Notes: a model not told the origin generated them from the sequence alone. A stretch of DNA of 64,000 nucleotides from Enterobacter hormaechei subsp. xiangfangensis (GCF_001729785.1 NZ_CP017183.1:682001-746000), one strand, 5' to 3'. Counted from the stretch's first letter, positions 32,752 through 45,489 are shown. Made by a program: numbers and translations.

Positions 32752-33573
32752 TTAGCTCTCCTTCGGCGGCGCATTGTCGCTGATGTAATTAGCCAGCTTG
32801 CAGTACTGCTCTACGGAAATATTTTCCGCACGCATTGCCGGGTCGATGCCCAACTCAGCTAATACGTCAACGGTAAACAGATTGCCAAGGCTGTTACGAA
32901 TCGTTTTACGGCGCTGGTTAAAGGCTTCTGTCGTGATACGGCTCAGCACGCGCAGGTCTTTGACCGGGTACGGCATCGTTTTGTGCGGCACCAGGCGCAC
33001 AACCGCAGAATCTACTTTTGGCGGTGGCGTGAACGCGGAAGGCGGTACTTCTAATACCGGGATCACGTTGCAGTAATATTGCGCCATCACGCTTAAACGA
33101 CCATACGCTTTACTGTTCGGCCCTGCAACCAGACGGTTAACGACCTCTTTTTGCAACATGAAGTGCATGTCGGCAATGGCATCAGTATAGCTAAACAGAT
33201 GGAACATCAGCGGGGTGGAGATGTTGTACGGCAGGTTACCGAACACGCGCAGCGGCTGTCCCATTTTTTCTGACAGTTCGCCAAAGTTCATGGTCATCGC
33301 ATCCTGCTGATAAATCGTCAGCTTCGGCCCGAGGAACGGGTGCGTTTGCAGACGCGCGGCCAGATCGCGGTCGAGTTCGATAACGGTCAGTTCGTCGAGG
33401 CGTTCGCCTACCGGCTCGGTCAGCGCGGCAAGTCCCGGGCCGATTTCGACCATGGCCTGACCTTTCTGCGGATTAATGGCAGAAACGATACTGTCGATCA
33501 CAAACTGATCGTTGAGGAAGTTTTGCCCGAAGCGTTTACGGGCTAAGTGGCCCTGATGGACTCGATTAGTCAT
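32752..33573 (-). CDS. rsmA: 16S rRNA dimethyladenosine transferase RsmA (KsgA)
   Basis: 273 residues. It dimethylates A1518 and A1519 of 16S rRNA with S-adenosylmethionine, a late 30S assembly step; loss gives kasugamycin resistance. The SAM-binding motif is [14 protein letters not shown] and the target-base motif is NLPYNIS. The N-terminus contains [11 protein letters not shown], a family signature. Its start overlaps the end of pdxA by four bases. Confidence 0.98.
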   Translation of the reverse strand: MTNRVHQGHLARKRFGQNFLNDQFVIDSIVSAINPQKGQAMVEIGPGLAALTEPVGERLDELTVIELDRDLAARLQTHPFLGPKLTIYQQDAMTMNFGELSEKMGQPLRVFGNLPYNISTPLMFHLFSYTDAIADMHFMLQKEVVNRLVAGPNSKAYGRLSVMAQYYCNVIPVLEVPPSAFTPPPKVDSAVVRLVPHKTMPYPVKDLRVLSRITTEAFNQRRKTIRNSLGNLFTVDVLAELGIDPAMRAENISVEQYCKLANYISDNAPPKES

Positions 33574-34556
33574 TGAGTATTAACAATCATTTTGATGGCG
33601 AGATTAAGCGCCGTAATAAAACTGCCGACATCCGCTTTTCCCTGGCCTGCCAGATCCAGCGCAGTACCGTGGTCAACGGACGTTCGAATAAAGGGTAAAC
33701 CGAGGGTGATATTCACCCCGCGGCCAAAGCCCTGGTATTTTAGCACGGGCAGACCCTGATCGTGGTACATCGCGAGTACGGCGTCGGCATTATCCAGGTA
33801 TTTGGGCTGGAAAAGGGTGTCGGCAGGCAGAGGCCCGCTGAGGTTCATCCCCTTCGCCCGCATCTCCTCAAGCACCGGAATGATGGTGTCGATCTCTTCG
33901 GTGCCCATATGTCCGCCCTCACCCGCGTGCGGATTCAGGCCGCAAACCAGCACATGCGGCTGCGGAATGCCGAATTTGGTTTGCAGATCGTGATGCAAAA
34001 TGCCAATGATCTCACGCAGGAGTTCAGGCGTAATGGCATCCGGAATGGCTTTGATCGGCAGGTGCGTTGTTACCAGCGCAACGCGCATTGCTTCGGTTGC
34101 CAGCATCATCACCACTTTCGGGCTGTGCGAACGCTCTTCGAAAAATTCGGTATGCCCGGTAAACGGAATGCCCGCGTCATTGATCACGCCTTTATGCACC
34201 GGACCGGTGATCAGGGCGGCAAATTCGCCCTGAAGGCAACCGTCACAGGCGCGCGCCAGCGTCTCGACAACGTAGTGGCCGTTTTCGGTGTGTAACTCGC
34301 CGGGGACAACAGGCGCACGGAGCGGAACAGAAAGCAGGGTGAGAGTACCAGACTGCTGCGGTGCGGGCTGTTGGCCTTCAACGTAAGGGAGGAGCGTTAA
34401 AGGCAGACCGAGCAAAGCTGCCCGGTCTTGTAACAGTGTTGCATCTGCACAGACAACCAACTCTACCGGCCAGCTGCGCTGGGCGAGCTGAACCACCAGG
34501 TCAGGCCCAATCCCGGCGGGTTCGCCGGGGGTGATCACAACACGATGCGGTTTCAT
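33570..34556 (-). CDS. pdxA: 4-hydroxythreonine-4-phosphate dehydrogenase
   Basis: 328 residues. It oxidises 4-phosphohydroxy-L-threonine with NAD(P), followed by decarboxylation, in vitamin B6 (PLP) synthesis. Conserved parts are [13 protein letters not shown] at the N-terminus, [23 protein letters not shown] and [15 protein letters not shown], which include the metal-binding histidines. It shares one base with the surA stop (TGATG) and four with the rsmA start, so all three are translationally coupled. Confidence 0.98.
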   Translation of the reverse strand: MKPHRVVITPGEPAGIGPDLVVQLAQRSWPVELVVCADATLLQDRAALLGLPLTLLPYVEGQQPAPQQSGTLTLLSVPLRAPVVPGELHTENGHYVVETLARACDGCLQGEFAALITGPVHKGVINDAGIPFTGHTEFFEERSHSPKVVMMLATEAMRVALVTTHLPIKAIPDAITPELLREIIGILHHDLQTKFGIPQPHVLVCGLNPHAGEGGHMGTEEIDTIIPVLEEMRAKGMNLSGPLPADTLFQPKYLDNADAVLAMYHDQGLPVLKYQGFGRGVNITLGLPFIRTSVDHGTALDLAGQGKADVGSFITALNLAIKMIVNTQ

Positions 34557-35842
34557 CAGTTGCTCAACACTTTCACGTAAGCGCTGGCGCGTTGTTCCTG
34601 CATCCAGGTTGCGGCTTCTTCAGAGAACTTACGGTTAAACAGCATGCGATACGCGCGGTCTTTCTGCGCCGCGTCGGTTTTATCCACGTTGCGCGTGTCC
34701 ATCAGCTGGATCAGATGCCAGCCGAAGGAGGAGTGTACCGGCGCGCTCATCTGGCCTTTATTCAGCTTCATTAACGCATCGCGGAAAGCCGGATCGTAAA
34801 TATCAGCGGCCGCCCAACCCAGGTCACCGCCCTGGTTTGCAGAGCCAGGATCCTGAGAGAACTCTTTTGCTGCTTTATCGAAGGTGGTTTTACCGCTCTT
34901 GATGTCTGCGGCGATCTGTTCCAGCTTCGCACGGGCCTGATCGTCAGTCATGATCGGAGACGGCTTAAGCAGGATATGACGCGCATGCACTTCAGTAACC
35001 GAAATGTTCTGGCTCTGGCCGCGCAGGTCGTTCACTTTCAGAATGTGGAAGCCCACACCGGAACGGATTGGACCGACGATATCGCCTTTCTTCGCGGTGC
35101 TCAGCGCCTGGGCAAACAGGGATGGCAGCTCCTGAATACGCCCCCAGCCCATCTGGCCGCCTTTCAGCGCCTGCTGGTCAGCGGAATACGTGATCGCCAG
35201 CTTGCCGAAGTCATCGCCATTACGCGCCTGCTCAACGATAGCGCGCGCCTGGCTTTCCGCCTCTGCCGCCTGATCGGAGGTTGGGTTTTCCGGCAGTGGG
35301 ATCAGGATGTGGCTCAGGTTAAGCTCTGTGCTGGCATCATTCTGATTCCCCACCTGTTTTGCCAGGGCATCCACTTCCTGCGGCAGGATGGTGACGCGGC
35401 GACGGACTTCATTATTACGCACTTCTGAAATCAGCATCTCTTTACGGATCTGATTGCGGTAGGTGGCGTAGCTGATGCCGTCATAGGCGAGGCGGCTACG
35501 CATCTGGTCCGGGGTAATGTTGTTCTGCTTTGCAATGTTGGCGATCGCCTGATCGAGCTGCTCGTCAGAGATCTTCACACCCATTTTCTGGCCCATTTGC
35601 AGGACAATCTGATCCATGATCAGACGTTCCAGGATCTGGTGGCGCAGCGTAGCGTCATCCGGAAGTTGTTGACCTGCCTGGCCCGAGTTGAGCTTTACAG
35701 ATTTCATCAAACCGTCAACGTCACTTTCAAGCACGACGCCGTTGTTAACCACAGCCGCGACTTTATCGACAACCTGTGGGGCCGCGAAGCTGGTATTCGC
35801 AACCATAGCGACACCGAGTAGCAGCGTTTTCCAGTTCTTCAT
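34556..35842 (-). CDS. surA: Periplasmic chaperone / prolyl isomerase SurA
   Basis: 428 residues, E. coli length. The signal peptide is residues 1-20 ([20 protein letters not shown]). An N-terminal chaperone domain is followed by two parvulin domains (about 170-270 and 280-380, the latter with [12 protein letters not shown] and [12 protein letters not shown]) and a C-terminal helix. It escorts unfolded outer-membrane proteins to the BAM complex, notably LptD, encoded 53 bases upstream. The autotransporter barrel in this window is a plausible further client. Confidence 0.98.
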   Translation of the reverse strand: MKNWKTLLLGVAMVANTSFAAPQVVDKVAAVVNNGVVLESDVDGLMKSVKLNSGQAGQQLPDDATLRHQILERLIMDQIVLQMGQKMGVKISDEQLDQAIANIAKQNNITPDQMRSRLAYDGISYATYRNQIRKEMLISEVRNNEVRRRVTILPQEVDALAKQVGNQNDASTELNLSHILIPLPENPTSDQAAEAESQARAIVEQARNGDDFGKLAITYSADQQALKGGQMGWGRIQELPSLFAQALSTAKKGDIVGPIRSGVGFHILKVNDLRGQSQNISVTEVHARHILLKPSPIMTDDQARAKLEQIAADIKSGKTTFDKAAKEFSQDPGSANQGGDLGWAAADIYDPAFRDALMKLNKGQMSAPVHSSFGWHLIQLMDTRNVDKTDAAQKDRAYRMLFNRKFSEEAATWMQEQRASAYVKVLSN

Positions 35843-35895
35843 ACTTTTTCCATTTCAATTAACCGCAAAGCGGATTACGTTGTAAATCAAGCATA

Positions 35896-38253
35896 TTACA
35901 ATGAACTACGATACGGCAGAATGTTCGAGCGCAGCATCTGCTGCGTGCCCAGACCGTAGTTAGAACTCAGGCCGCGCAACTCGATATTAAAGCCAATCAC
36001 GTTATCGTATTTACCCTGACTGTTTTGCGTATCCCAACCGTTAAGTTTGCGTTCGTAACCGACACGTATTGCGTAACAGCAGGAGTTATATTGCAGACCC
36101 AGCATCTGGTCAGCAGGTTTTTGGGCATTCGTGTCATAGTAGTAGGCCCCGACGACTGACCAACGATCGGCAATCGGCCAGCTCGCGGCGGTACCCACCT
36201 GTGAAATACCGTCTTTGTATGGGTCGGAAGTGGAATAATTAGGCAGTGTCGCCTGAATGTATTCCGGGCTGGCGTATCGGTATGTCAACTGCAACATACG
36301 GTCTTCATCACGACGATACTCGATGGCAGCGCTGCCCGTCGCGATATTGTCCAGTCGAGTATCGTACTGAACACCACCGCGCAGACCCCAACGATTCGTC
36401 ATGCGCCAGTAAGTGTCGCCCGCCCATACCAGTGAGCCCGTTTTGTTGTCTTTCTCCCACTGAATTTTATCATCGCCAGTGCGTGATTCTGTGAAATAGT
36501 AGATTTGACCAACAGAAACGTTAAAACGTTCAACGGCAGCATCATCATATATGCGCGTTGTGACGCCGGTCGTTAACTGGTTAGCAGACGCAATACGGTC
36601 AAGGCCGCCGTAGGTACGGTCGCGGAACAGGCCGCTATAGTCAGATTGCAGTAAAGACGAGTCGTAGTTTTGAATCTTGCTCTGATCGCGATAAGGCACG
36701 TACAGATACTGCATACGTGGCTCAAGCGTCTGGGTATATCCATCCGCGAGCATGCCCATATCGCGTTCGAAAATGAGCTTGCCGTCCATTTTAAACTGAG
36801 GGAGGACACGGTTTACTGAATCTGCAAGATCGTTCGCGTTGTTCGGATTCGCATTGTATTTATCAATATTTTTCTGCTGGTAGTGGGTAGCCATCACTTT
36901 GGCTTCGGTATTCAGGCTAGCCCAGTCGTTTGACCACGGCAGGTTGATCGTCGGCTCGATATGCAGACGCGTAGCTTCCGGCATATCTGAGTTGGTGTTG
37001 ACGAAATGGACCGCCTGAGCGTAAACGCGCGTGTCGAAAGGACCCACATCGTTCTGGTACCAGTTCACGTCCAGCTGCGGCTCTGCACCGTAGGTGCTGT
37101 TTGTTTGCGTATCAAATACCTGGAACTGTTTGGTCGACACCGTCGCGTCAAAGTTCTCAATGGCGTAGCCCACGCTGAATTTCTGCGTGGCGTAACCGTC
37201 GGTACTGGAGCCGTATTTAGAATCAAAGTCGTTGAAGTAATACGGATCGCTGACTTTGGTGTAGTCGATGTTGAAGCGCCACACCTGATCCAATACCCCG
37301 GCGTGCTTCCAGTAGTACATCCAGCGGTGCTTATCACCTTCGCTTGGATGTTCGTCCTGGAAGACCTTATCTGATGGCAGATAATCAAATTCCATCAGAC
37401 CCGCGCCCGCCTTGGTCAGATAGCGGAATTCGTTCTCCCACATGATGTTGCCGCGCTTATGGATATAGTGCGGCGTGATCGTGGCGTCCATGTTGGGCGC
37501 AATGTTCCAGTAGTACGGCAGGTAGAACTCAAAGTAGTTCGATGTGCTGTACTTGGCGTTCGGGATCAGGAAACCTGAACGACGTTTGTCACCCACGGGC
37601 AGTTGCAGGTAAGGACTATAGAAAATGGGCACCGGGCCGAGTTTAAAACGAGCGTTCCAGATCTCTGCAACCTGTTCTTCACGGTCGTGGATCACTTCAC
37701 TGCCCACAACGCTCCAGGTATTTGACCCTGGCAAACAGGAGGTAAACGTGCCGTTTTCGAGAATGGTGTAGCGGTTTTCGCCGCGCTGCTTCATCAGGTC
37801 CGCGGTACCGCGCCCCTGACGACCGACCATCTGGTAATCACCTTCCCAGACGTTGGTGTCTTTGGTATTCAGATTCGACCAGGCTTTCGGACCTTTCAGG
37901 ATGACCTGATTGTCGTCATAGTGCACATTACCCAGCGCATCCACCGTACGGACAGGCGCCTGAGCACCTTCCGGTTGCTTCTGGTGCAATTGCACTTCGT
38001 CAGCAAGCAGGCGACTATTGCCCTGGTTAATATCGACATTGCCCGTAAAGGTTGCATTGTCAGGATAATTACCTTTTGCGCTGTCGGCATTAATGGTGAC
38101 GGGTAAGTCATTCGTATCGCCTTTCACCAGTGGGCGATTGTAACTTGGGACGCCAAGCATACACTGCGAGGCGAGATCGGCTGCGAGCCCCTGTTGGCTA
38201 TACAGGGCGGTGCCAATCATTGTGGCCAGAAGGGTGGGGATACGTTTTTTCAT
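35896..38253 (-). CDS. lptD: LPS-assembly outer-membrane protein LptD
   Basis: 785 residues (E. coli 784). With LptE it inserts lipopolysaccharide into the outer leaflet. The signal peptide ends at about residue 24 (GLAA), with C31 in the mature N-terminus. A periplasmic OstA-type jellyroll (about 30-200) precedes a 26-strand barrel. The four cysteines needed for paired disulfides are visible: one after the signal, TSCLPG, and the adjacent pair in NSCCYAIRV. It is first in the leftward cluster; E. coli transcribes it partly from sigma-E, but no such site is called here. Confidence 0.98.
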   Translation of the reverse strand: MKKRIPTLLATMIGTALYSQQGLAADLASQCMLGVPSYNRPLVKGDTNDLPVTINADSAKGNYPDNATFTGNVDINQGNSRLLADEVQLHQKQPEGAQAPVRTVDALGNVHYDDNQVILKGPKAWSNLNTKDTNVWEGDYQMVGRQGRGTADLMKQRGENRYTILENGTFTSCLPGSNTWSVVGSEVIHDREEQVAEIWNARFKLGPVPIFYSPYLQLPVGDKRRSGFLIPNAKYSTSNYFEFYLPYYWNIAPNMDATITPHYIHKRGNIMWENEFRYLTKAGAGLMEFDYLPSDKVFQDEHPSEGDKHRWMYYWKHAGVLDQVWRFNIDYTKVSDPYYFNDFDSKYGSSTDGYATQKFSVGYAIENFDATVSTKQFQVFDTQTNSTYGAEPQLDVNWYQNDVGPFDTRVYAQAVHFVNTNSDMPEATRLHIEPTINLPWSNDWASLNTEAKVMATHYQQKNIDKYNANPNNANDLADSVNRVLPQFKMDGKLIFERDMGMLADGYTQTLEPRMQYLYVPYRDQSKIQNYDSSLLQSDYSGLFRDRTYGGLDRIASANQLTTGVTTRIYDDAAVERFNVSVGQIYYFTESRTGDDKIQWEKDNKTGSLVWAGDTYWRMTNRWGLRGGVQYDTRLDNIATGSAAIEYRRDEDRMLQLTYRYASPEYIQATLPNYSTSDPYKDGISQVGTAASWPIADRWSVVGAYYYDTNAQKPADQMLGLQYNSCCYAIRVGYERKLNGWDTQNSQGKYDNVIGFNIELRGLSSNYGLGTQQMLRSNILPYRSSL

Positions 38254-38492
38254 ACGTTGTATTTTATTGTTCCGTCATCAGTGGCTACGGCTTACAAACG
38301 CTCAGAGACTATCTTACTCATCAGCGCAGTACCAGCGTTAATCCTGCCCGTTTGCGCGCCAGAGTGTTAGGCTCGCTATCGAATGACGAGTATGATAATG
38401 CAAATTATAGGCGATGTCCCTCAATTGACCGTGGCGCGACCACTGTAATGATGGCGTTGCGTCGGCCAGGAACATGACCATTCGGGGAGTAT

Positions 38493-39308
38493 ATGCAGTA
38501 TTGGGGTAAAATAATCGGCGTTGCGTTCGCAATTATTATGGGTGCCGGATTCTGGGGTGTCGTTCTTGGCCTCATTATCGGCCATATGTTTGATAAAGCA
38601 CGCAGCCGCAAAATGGCCTGGTTTGCCAACCAGCGCGAGCGCCAGTCACTCTTTTTCTCCACCACCTTCGAGGTGATGGGGCACTTAACCAAATCAAAAG
38701 GGCGCGTAACGGAAGCCGATATTCAGGTGGCCAGCGTCTTTATGGATCGCATGAATCTGCACGGCGAATCCCGCATCGCGGCGCAGAATGCGTTCCGGAT
38801 TGGTAAATCAGATAACTACCCGCTGCGTGAAAAAATGCGGCAGTTCCGTAGCATCTGTTTCGGGCGTTTTGATTTAATTCGGATGTTTCTGGAAATTCAA
38901 ATCCAGGCCGCCTTCGCGGATGGTTCTCTGCATCCGAATGAACGGGACGTTTTATATGTGATTGCCGAAGAGCTGGGCATTTCCCGCATGCAGTTCGACC
39001 AGTTCCTGCGTATGATGCAGGGCGGCGCGCAGTTTGGCGGTGGTTATCAGCAACAGCACTCCTCCGGCGGCTGGCAGCAGGCGCAGCGTGGCCCTACGCT
39101 TGAAGATGCCTGCAACGTCCTCGGCGTGAAGTCGTCTGACGATGTCACGACCATCAAACGCGCCTATCGTAAGCTGATGAGCGAGCACCATCCGGATAAG
39201 CTGGTGGCGAAAGGCCTGCCGCCAGAGATGATGGAGATGGCGAAGCAAAAAGCGCAGGAAATTCAGAAAGCCTACGAGCTGATTAAAGAGCAGAAAGGTT
39301 TTAAATAA
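38493..39308 (+). CDS. djlA: Membrane-anchored co-chaperone DjlA
   Basis: 271 residues, E. coli length. An N-terminal membrane segment (about 7-30, [24 protein letters not shown]) with GxxxG-like spacing promotes dimerisation. A TerB-like helical domain follows, then a Gly/Gln linker, then a C-terminal J domain (about 205-271) with HPD in SEHHPDKL. It activates DnaK at the inner membrane and, in E. coli, raises Rcs (capsule) signalling when overproduced. It is divergent from lptD across 239 bases. Confidence 0.97.
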   Translation: MQYWGKIIGVAFAIIMGAGFWGVVLGLIIGHMFDKARSRKMAWFANQRERQSLFFSTTFEVMGHLTKSKGRVTEADIQVASVFMDRMNLHGESRIAAQNAFRIGKSDNYPLREKMRQFRSICFGRFDLIRMFLEIQIQAAFADGSLHPNERDVLYVIAEELGISRMQFDQFLRMMQGGAQFGGGYQQQHSSGGWQQAQRGPTLEDACNVLGVKSSDDVTTIKRAYRKLMSEHHPDKLVAKGLPPEMMEMAKQKAQEIQKAYELIKEQKGFK

Positions 39309-39338
39309 AAAATGGCCCGACAGTGTCGGGCCATTTTT
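39308..39338. terminator. Terminator between djlA and rluA
   Basis: Stem AATGGCCCGAC / GTCGGGCCATT with A-run on the left and T6 on the right, between convergent genes; likely bidirectional. Confidence 0.95.
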
Positions 39339-39998
39339 TCAGAAGTCCACCGGGGCTTTGAACGTCATGGCGTTGCCGAAAGCAGGGTGGGTAATGGTGA
39401 GCGTCTGCGCATGCAGTTGCAGGCGCGGCGCTAAGGCCAGCGCTTCCGGCGGCGCATAGAATCTGTCCCCCAGAATCGGGTGACCCATCGCAAGCATATG
39501 CACACGCAGCTGGTGGGAGCGCCCGGTAATCGGCTTTAGCAGGACGCGCGCGGTGTTATCCGGCGCGTACTCCAGCACTTCATACTCGGTTTGCGCGGCC
39601 TTGCCGGTTTCATAACACACCTTCTGCTTTGGCCGGTTCGGCCAGTCGCAAATCAGCGGTAAATCCACCAGCCCTTCCGCCTGCGCCGGATGACCCCAGA
39701 CGCGCGCGACATACTGCTTCTTCGGCTCGCGCTCGCGGAACTGACGCTTCAGCTCGCGTTCTGCCGCTTTATTCAGAGCCACCACAATCACGCCGCTGGT
39801 CGCCATATCCAGACGATGGACAGACTCGGCCTGGGGATAATCACGCTGGATACGCGTCATCACGCTGTCTTTATGCTCTTCCAGACGCCCCGGCACGGAT
39901 AACAAGCCGCTCGGCTTGTTAACCACCATAATGTGCTCATCCTGATACAGAATGACCAGCCACGGATCCATCGGGGGATTGTAGGGCTCCATTACCAT
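39339..39998 (-). CDS. rluA: rRNA/tRNA pseudouridine synthase RluA
   Basis: 219 residues. It forms pseudouridine 746 in 23S rRNA and pseudouridine 32 in several tRNAs. The catalytic aspartate is D64 in HRLDMATSGV, and the RluA-family signature GRSHQLRVHMLAMGHPILGD is in the C-terminal half. It lacks the S4 domain of RluC/RluD, as expected. It follows rapA by 12 bases. Confidence 0.98.
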   Translation of the reverse strand: MVMEPYNPPMDPWLVILYQDEHIMVVNKPSGLLSVPGRLEEHKDSVMTRIQRDYPQAESVHRLDMATSGVIVVALNKAAERELKRQFREREPKKQYVARVWGHPAQAEGLVDLPLICDWPNRPKQKVCYETGKAAQTEYEVLEYAPDNTARVLLKPITGRSHQLRVHMLAMGHPILGDRFYAPPEALALAPRLQLHAQTLTITHPAFGNAMTFKAPVDF

Positions 39999-40010
39999 CT
40001 TGCGCTCCGC

Positions 40011-42917
40011 TTACTGATGCGTCACAACGATAAGACGCAGGGCGTCGAGACGCCACCCCGCCTGATTCAGGCTTTCCAGCACCTGCTGGCGGTTGCTCTC
40101 AATGGCGGCCAGCTCATCGTCACGAATGTTCGGGTTCACCGCTTTCAACGCTTCCAGGCGCGACAGCTCGGCAGAAAGCTTCTCATCGGCTTCGCTACGC
40201 GCCGCATCGATCAGTTCTCTGGCCGCTTTTTCGGCCTGGGCTTCACCCAGTTGCAGAATGGCATGCACGTCCTGCTGCACCGCATTCACCAGCTTGCTGC
40301 CGGTATGGCGGTTCACCGCGCTCAGCTGACGGTTGAAGCTTTCAAACTCTACCTGACCGGCCAGATTCGTACCGTTTTTATCCAGCAGCAGACGCACCGG
40401 GGTTGGCGGCAGGAAGCGGTTAAGCTGAAGCTGTTTCGGCGCCTGCGCTTCCACAACGTAGATCAGCTCCACCAGCAGCGTGCCCACAGGTAAGGCTTTG
40501 TTCTTCAACAGGGAGATGGTGCTGCTGCCGGTATCGCCTGAGAGGATCAGATCCAGGCCATTGCGGATCAGCGGGTGCTCCCAGGTGATGAACTGTGCGT
40601 CTTCGCGGGACAGCGCCACATCACGCTCAAAGGTGATGGTGCAGCCGTCTTCCGGCAGGCCCGGGAAATCCGGCACCAGCATATGATCGGACGGGGTCAG
40701 CACGATCATGTTCTCGCCGCGATCGTCCTGGTTAATGCCGACGATGTCGAACAGGTTCATGGAGAAGCTAATCAGGCTGGTGTCATCGTCCTGTTCTTCA
40801 ATACTTTCGGCCAGCTGCTGCGCTTTTTCACCGCCGTTGGAGTGGATCTCCAGCAGGCGATCGCGCCCCTGCTCCAGCTGGGCTTTCAGCGCGTCGTGCT
40901 TCTCTCGACAGGATTTGATCAGCTCATCAAAGCCCTCGGTGTTTTCCGGCGCCGCAAGGTAACCGATCAGGTCTGCATGCACCTGATCGTAAATGGTGCG
41001 GCCGGTCGGGCAGGTATGTTCAAACGCATCCAGGCCTTCGTGGTACCAGCGAACCAGAACGGACTGGGCGGTTTTCTCCAGATACGGAACGTGGATCTGA
41101 ATATCGTGCGCCTGACCGATACGATCCAGACGGCCGATACGCTGCTCAAGCAGATCCGGATTAAACGGCAGATCGAACATCACCAGATTGCTGGCGAACT
41201 GGAAGTTACGGCCTTCAGAACCGATTTCGGAGCACAGCAGAACCTGCGCGCCGCTGTCCTCTTCACTAAACCACGCCGCAGCGCGGTCGCGCTCGATAAT
41301 AGACATGCCTTCATGGAACACGGCGGCGCGAATACCTTCGCGCTCGCGCAGCACTTGTTCAAGTTGCAGGGCGGTGGCTGCCTTGGCGCAGATCACCAGC
41401 ACCTTCCGGGAACGGTGCGCGGTCAGATAACCCATCAACCACTCCACGCGCGGATCGAAGTTCCACCAGGTGCCAGTGTCGCCTTCAAATTCCTGATAAA
41501 TCTGCTCCGGATAGAGCATGTCGCGCGCGCGATCTTCCGCAGATTTACGGGTGCCCATAATGCCGGAGACTTTGATCGCCGTCTGGTACTGGGTCGGCAG
41601 CGGCAGTTTGATGGTGTGCAGTTCGCGTTTCGGGAAGCCTTTTACACCGTTACGGGTGTTACGGAACAGCACGCGGCTGGTGCCGTGGCGGTCCATCAGC
41701 ATGTCGATCAGCTCTTTACGCGCAGATCCCGCATTATCGCTGTCGCTGTTCGCGGCCTGAAGCAGCGGCTCAATATCCTGCTCGCCGATAAGATCGCTGA
41801 GGGTGTTAAGTTCATCATTAGAGAGACGATTACCGGCCAGCAGCAGCGCGACGGCGTCCGCCACCGGACGATAGTTTTTCTGCTCTTCCACAAACTGCTC
41901 AAAATCGTGGAAACGGTTCGGATCGAGCAGGCGCAGACGGGCGAAGTGGCTCTCAAGACCCAGCTGCTCCGGGGTGGCGGTCAGAAGCAGAACACCCGGT
42001 ACGCGCTCGGCAAGCTGCTCAATCGCCATGTATTCGCGGCTTGGCGCGTCCTCGCTCCAGACGAGGTGGTGTGCTTCGTCGACGACCATCAGATCCCATT
42101 CAGCGTCGCACAGATGCTCCAGGCGTTGCTTGCTGCGGCGCACGAAGTCCAGGGAGCAGATCACCAGCTGTTCGGTTTCAAACGGGTTGTCCGCGTCGTG
42201 CTGGGCTTCGGCGTAGCGTTCGTCATCGAACAGAGAGAAGCGCAGGTTAAAGCGGCGCAGCATCTCGACCAGCCACTGGTGTTGCAGCGTTTCCGGCACC
42301 ACAATCAGCACGCGCTCGGCAGCGCCAGAGAGCAGCTGCTGGTGCAGGATCATGCCTGCTTCGATGGTTTTACCCAGGCCCACTTCGTCAGCCAGCAGCA
42401 CGCGAGGCGCATGGCGACGGCCCACGTCATGGGCGATATTCAGCTGATGGGGAATAAGGCTGGTACGCTGACCGCGCAGGCCGCTCCACGGCATGCGGTA
42501 CTGTTCACTCTGGAACTTACGCGCGCGGTAGCGCAGAGAGAAGCGATCCATTCGGTCGATTTGCCCGGCAAACAGACGGTCCTGCGGCTTGCTGAAAACC
42601 AGTTTGCTGTCGAGCAGCACTTCACGCAGGATAACATTCGTCTCGTCGGTATCAAGACGCGTACCGATGTAGGCGAGCAGTCCATTCTCTTCTTTTACGT
42701 CTTCAACCTTCAGCTGCCAGCCTTCGTGGCTGGTCACGGTGTCGCCCGGATTGAACATTACGCGGGTAACAGGGGAGTCATTGCGAGCGTACAGGCGGTT
42801 TTCACCGGTAGCAGGGAAAAGGAGGGTAACCATGCGCGCATCGACGGCAACGACGGTTCCTAATCCAAGTTCGCTTTCTGTATCGCTGATCCAGCGTTGA
42901 CCAAGTGTAAAAGGCAT
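40011..42917 (-). CDS. rapA: RNA polymerase-associated ATPase RapA (HepA)
   Basis: 968 residues, E. coli length. It is a Swi2/Snf2 ATPase that binds RNA polymerase and helps recycle it after termination. N-terminal Tudor-like domains (about 1-110) precede the helicase core: motif [13 protein letters not shown], motif II DEAHH, and in the second lobe the VI-type [18 protein letters not shown]. It is upstream of rluA in the same direction. The opposite strand has a 762-codon frame, a by-product of codon bias. Confidence 0.98.
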   Translation of the reverse strand: MPFTLGQRWISDTESELGLGTVVAVDARMVTLLFPATGENRLYARNDSPVTRVMFNPGDTVTSHEGWQLKVEDVKEENGLLAYIGTRLDTDETNVILREVLLDSKLVFSKPQDRLFAGQIDRMDRFSLRYRARKFQSEQYRMPWSGLRGQRTSLIPHQLNIAHDVGRRHAPRVLLADEVGLGKTIEAGMILHQQLLSGAAERVLIVVPETLQHQWLVEMLRRFNLRFSLFDDERYAEAQHDADNPFETEQLVICSLDFVRRSKQRLEHLCDAEWDLMVVDEAHHLVWSEDAPSREYMAIEQLAERVPGVLLLTATPEQLGLESHFARLRLLDPNRFHDFEQFVEEQKNYRPVADAVALLLAGNRLSNDELNTLSDLIGEQDIEPLLQAANSDSDNAGSARKELIDMLMDRHGTSRVLFRNTRNGVKGFPKRELHTIKLPLPTQYQTAIKVSGIMGTRKSAEDRARDMLYPEQIYQEFEGDTGTWWNFDPRVEWLMGYLTAHRSRKVLVICAKAATALQLEQVLREREGIRAAVFHEGMSIIERDRAAAWFSEEDSGAQVLLCSEIGSEGRNFQFASNLVMFDLPFNPDLLEQRIGRLDRIGQAHDIQIHVPYLEKTAQSVLVRWYHEGLDAFEHTCPTGRTIYDQVHADLIGYLAAPENTEGFDELIKSCREKHDALKAQLEQGRDRLLEIHSNGGEKAQQLAESIEEQDDDTSLISFSMNLFDIVGINQDDRGENMIVLTPSDHMLVPDFPGLPEDGCTITFERDVALSREDAQFITWEHPLIRNGLDLILSGDTGSSTISLLKNKALPVGTLLVELIYVVEAQAPKQLQLNRFLPPTPVRLLLDKNGTNLAGQVEFESFNRQLSAVNRHTGSKLVNAVQQDVHAILQLGEAQAEKAARELIDAARSEADEKLSAELSRLEALKAVNPNIRDDELAAIESNRQQVLESLNQAGWRLDALRLIVVTHQ

Positions 42918-43044
42918 AGTTGTTCGGCTCTAATCTTTAATTGCAGGCAATAGTTCGACCCCGTCAAAAAAGACGGTCATCGAAAAATGGGTCCGGGAAT
43001 GGAAAGGGCGCTATGGTACTGGATGGCAACGGTTTCGTCACGCG

Positions 43045-45402
43045 TCAAAATAGCCCAAGTTGTCCTGTCACTAGTGTAGCAAAGTCGTCATTGATGAACG
43101 GTAAAATTCCCTCCGCAACCGGCTGAAGCTGGCGGGTCAGGTAGTGATCGTAATCAAGCGGAGACTGCTGGTAATCAACGGGTTCCGGGCCGTTAGTGGT
43201 CCAGACGTATTTGATCGTTCCCCGGTTCTGATACTGCGGCGCACGGCCCCGGCGAACGTTCTCTTCATCCGCCAGCCGCGCGGCGCGTACGTGGGGAGGA
43301 ACGTTACGTTGATATTCGGCCAGGGGGCGGCGCAGGCGCTTGCGATACACCAGTTGGTCATCCAGTTCACCCGCCATCAGGCTGGCGATGGTGTCGCGCA
43401 CATAATCCTGATAAGGCTCATTGCGGAACACCCGCAGGTAGAGCGTCTGCTGGAACTGCTGTGCCAGCGGCGTCCAGTCGGTGCGCACTGTCTCCAGCCC
43501 TTTAAACACCATCCGCTGCGTGTCACCTTCCTGAATCAGCCCGGCGTAGCGCTTCTTGCTGCCCTGGTCGGTTCCGCGAATGGTCGGCATTAAAAAGCGG
43601 GCAAAATGGGTTTCAAACTCCAGCTCTAACGCGCTGGTTAACCGCTCTTTTTGCAAACTTTCGCGCCACCAGTCGTTCACAAAGGCGACCAGATCTTTGC
43701 CGATTTGTGCGGCGTCGTCTTCCGAATGGGCGGCTTTCAGCCAGACAAAGGTGGAGTCTGTATCGCCATAAATCACATCATAGCCCCGGGATTCAATCAG
43801 CGCTTTGGTCTGGCGCATAATCTCGTGCCCGCGCATGGTGATGGACGACGCCAGACGGGGATCAAAGAAGCGGCAGGCACTGGTACCCAGCACGCCGTAA
43901 AAGGCGTTCATAATGATTTTCAGCGCCTGTGAGAGCGGCTTGTTGCCGTGGCGCTTGGCCTCATCGCGGCCGTGCCAGATGTTTCCCACAATTTCGGGCA
44001 GGCAGTGTTTTTCCCGCGAGAAGCGTGCTCCAAGAAAACCTTCGGTGCTGTGCGCATCGTCTGGCTGCGCCATCCCCTCCACCAGCCCCACCGGATCAAT
44101 CAGAAACGTGCGGATAATGGACGGATACAGGCTTTTATAATCCAGCACCAGCACCGAGTCATACAGCCCGGGCCGTGAATCCATCACGTAACCGCCGGGG
44201 CTGGCCTGCGGCGGCACGTCGCCGAGGTTAGGGGCGACATAGCCCGCCCGGTGCATCCGCGGGAAATAGAGGTGGCTGAAGGCCGCTACCGAGCCGCCGT
44301 GCCTGTCGACCGCAAGGCCGTTCACCGTCGCCCGCTCCAGCAGGAAGGGCATGATCTCGGTTTTGTGGAAGATCTGCGTCACCAGCTCGCAATCTTTCAG
44401 GTTATAGGTGGCGAGCGCGGGTTTGTCTTCATTAAAGCGCCGGTCGATCTCGTCCATTCGGTCCCAGGGATTGTCGATGGATTTACCTTCGCCGAGCAGT
44501 TCCTGGGCGACCGCTTCCAGCGAGAAGGAAGAGAAGTTCCAGAAGGCGGATTTCAGCGCCTCGATGCCGTCGATAATCAGGCGACCGTTAGCCTGCGCGA
44601 AGAAAACACCGTTCTTAAAACCATGCTCACGCCACTCCAGCTCGCTGTTTCCGCGCCCCAGCATCAGCGGGATACGGTAACGCTCGGCATGTTTTTGCAG
44701 CACGCGCAGGTCAAACTGCACTACGTTCCAGCCGATCAGAACATCCGGATCGTGCTCGGCAAACCACTGGTTAAGCTTCTCCAGCAGTTGCGGGCGGCTG
44801 TTGACGTACTCCAGATTAAAATCCAGCGCGGACGCATCGCCGTTTGGCGGCCCGAGCATATAGACAACCCGCTGCCCACAGCCTTCCAGACCAATGCAGT
44901 ACAGTTCGCCGTGGCGGGTGGTTTCGATATCCAGCGAGACCCACTTGAGCGGGGGGCGATAATTCGGGCTAGGCTTGAGGCGCGCGTTAACGATCCTGCC
45001 ATTTTGCGCGGTGCCATCTACCCAGACGGGGGCGGTGATAAACCGCTCCATCAGAAAGCGTTCAGGCGGGCGAATGTCGGCCTCGTAAAGCGTCACGCCC
45101 GCTTCACGGAGCAGTTTTTCATAGCGCATTAACTGGCGATGGGCGCGGCAATAGAGGCCGTAAACCGGCTGGCGGTGGAAATCTTTCAGTTCAAGCGGGG
45201 TTATGCGCCAGCCGTTTTCGCCGCGCAGCATTTGTTTCACTTTCTCGACGTGAGCTTCAGGAATAAAGGCCACGGACTCCTGCGGCGGGAGCGTAACGTT
45301 TAGCGGGCCGTTGTCCGTTGCCAGCCAGAATTCAACCTCAGTACCCTGAGGGGTATCCCGCCAGTGTCTGGTCAGTAAAAAGCCTTCTTGCGCCTGCGTC
45401 AC
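43045..45402 (-). CDS. polB: DNA polymerase II
   Basis: 785 residues (E. coli 783), family B. It is an SOS-induced polymerase with 3'-5' proofreading, used in replication restart and some translesion synthesis. The exonuclease I motif is SLDIETT; polymerase motifs are [13 protein letters not shown] (A), KIIMNAFYG (B) and [11 protein letters not shown] (C), all intact. A LexA-like box and -10 TATAAT lie just upstream. It is transcribed leftward after araBAD and ends 127 bases before rapA. Confidence 0.98.
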   Translation of the reverse strand: MTQAQEGFLLTRHWRDTPQGTEVEFWLATDNGPLNVTLPPQESVAFIPEAHVEKVKQMLRGENGWRITPLELKDFHRQPVYGLYCRAHRQLMRYEKLLREAGVTLYEADIRPPERFLMERFITAPVWVDGTAQNGRIVNARLKPSPNYRPPLKWVSLDIETTRHGELYCIGLEGCGQRVVYMLGPPNGDASALDFNLEYVNSRPQLLEKLNQWFAEHDPDVLIGWNVVQFDLRVLQKHAERYRIPLMLGRGNSELEWREHGFKNGVFFAQANGRLIIDGIEALKSAFWNFSSFSLEAVAQELLGEGKSIDNPWDRMDEIDRRFNEDKPALATYNLKDCELVTQIFHKTEIMPFLLERATVNGLAVDRHGGSVAAFSHLYFPRMHRAGYVAPNLGDVPPQASPGGYVMDSRPGLYDSVLVLDYKSLYPSIIRTFLIDPVGLVEGMAQPDDAHSTEGFLGARFSREKHCLPEIVGNIWHGRDEAKRHGNKPLSQALKIIMNAFYGVLGTSACRFFDPRLASSITMRGHEIMRQTKALIESRGYDVIYGDTDSTFVWLKAAHSEDDAAQIGKDLVAFVNDWWRESLQKERLTSALELEFETHFARFLMPTIRGTDQGSKKRYAGLIQEGDTQRMVFKGLETVRTDWTPLAQQFQQTLYLRVFRNEPYQDYVRDTIASLMAGELDDQLVYRKRLRRPLAEYQRNVPPHVRAARLADEENVRRGRAPQYQNRGTIKYVWTTNGPEPVDYQQSPLDYDHYLTRQLQPVAEGILPFINDDFATLVTGQLGLF

Positions 45403-45415
45403 GGCGTTATCCCAT

Positions 45416-45447
45416 AAAACAAAACCAGGCCTGATTATAGCCTGGTT
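45416..45447 (-). terminator. araBAD terminator
   Basis: On the minus strand, stem AACCAGGC / GCCTGGTT (45423-45447) with a nine-base loop, followed by TTGTTTTA. It ends the araBAD transcript just before polB. The loop itself contains TATAAT. Confidence 0.8.
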
Positions 45448-45475
45448 GAGGGGTGTTTGCTGGGGTTTTATACAG
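45434..45475 (-). promoter_or_regulatory. polB promoter with LexA box
   Basis: The 16-base site CTGTATAAAACCCCAG (45460-45475, minus strand) matches the LexA pattern CTGT-N8-ACAG with one mismatch and the E. coli polB box. A perfect -10 TATAAT is at 45434-45439; the 17-base-spaced -35 (CAGCAA) overlaps the LexA box, so LexA would block polymerase binding. Confidence 0.82.
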
Positions 45476-45489
45476 TGCCTGTTCAGTCG

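Noticed and set aside
40575..42863. A 762-codon open frame on the plus strand opposite rapA
   Set aside because: Shadow of rapA, which is complete with all helicase motifs; the product resembles no family.
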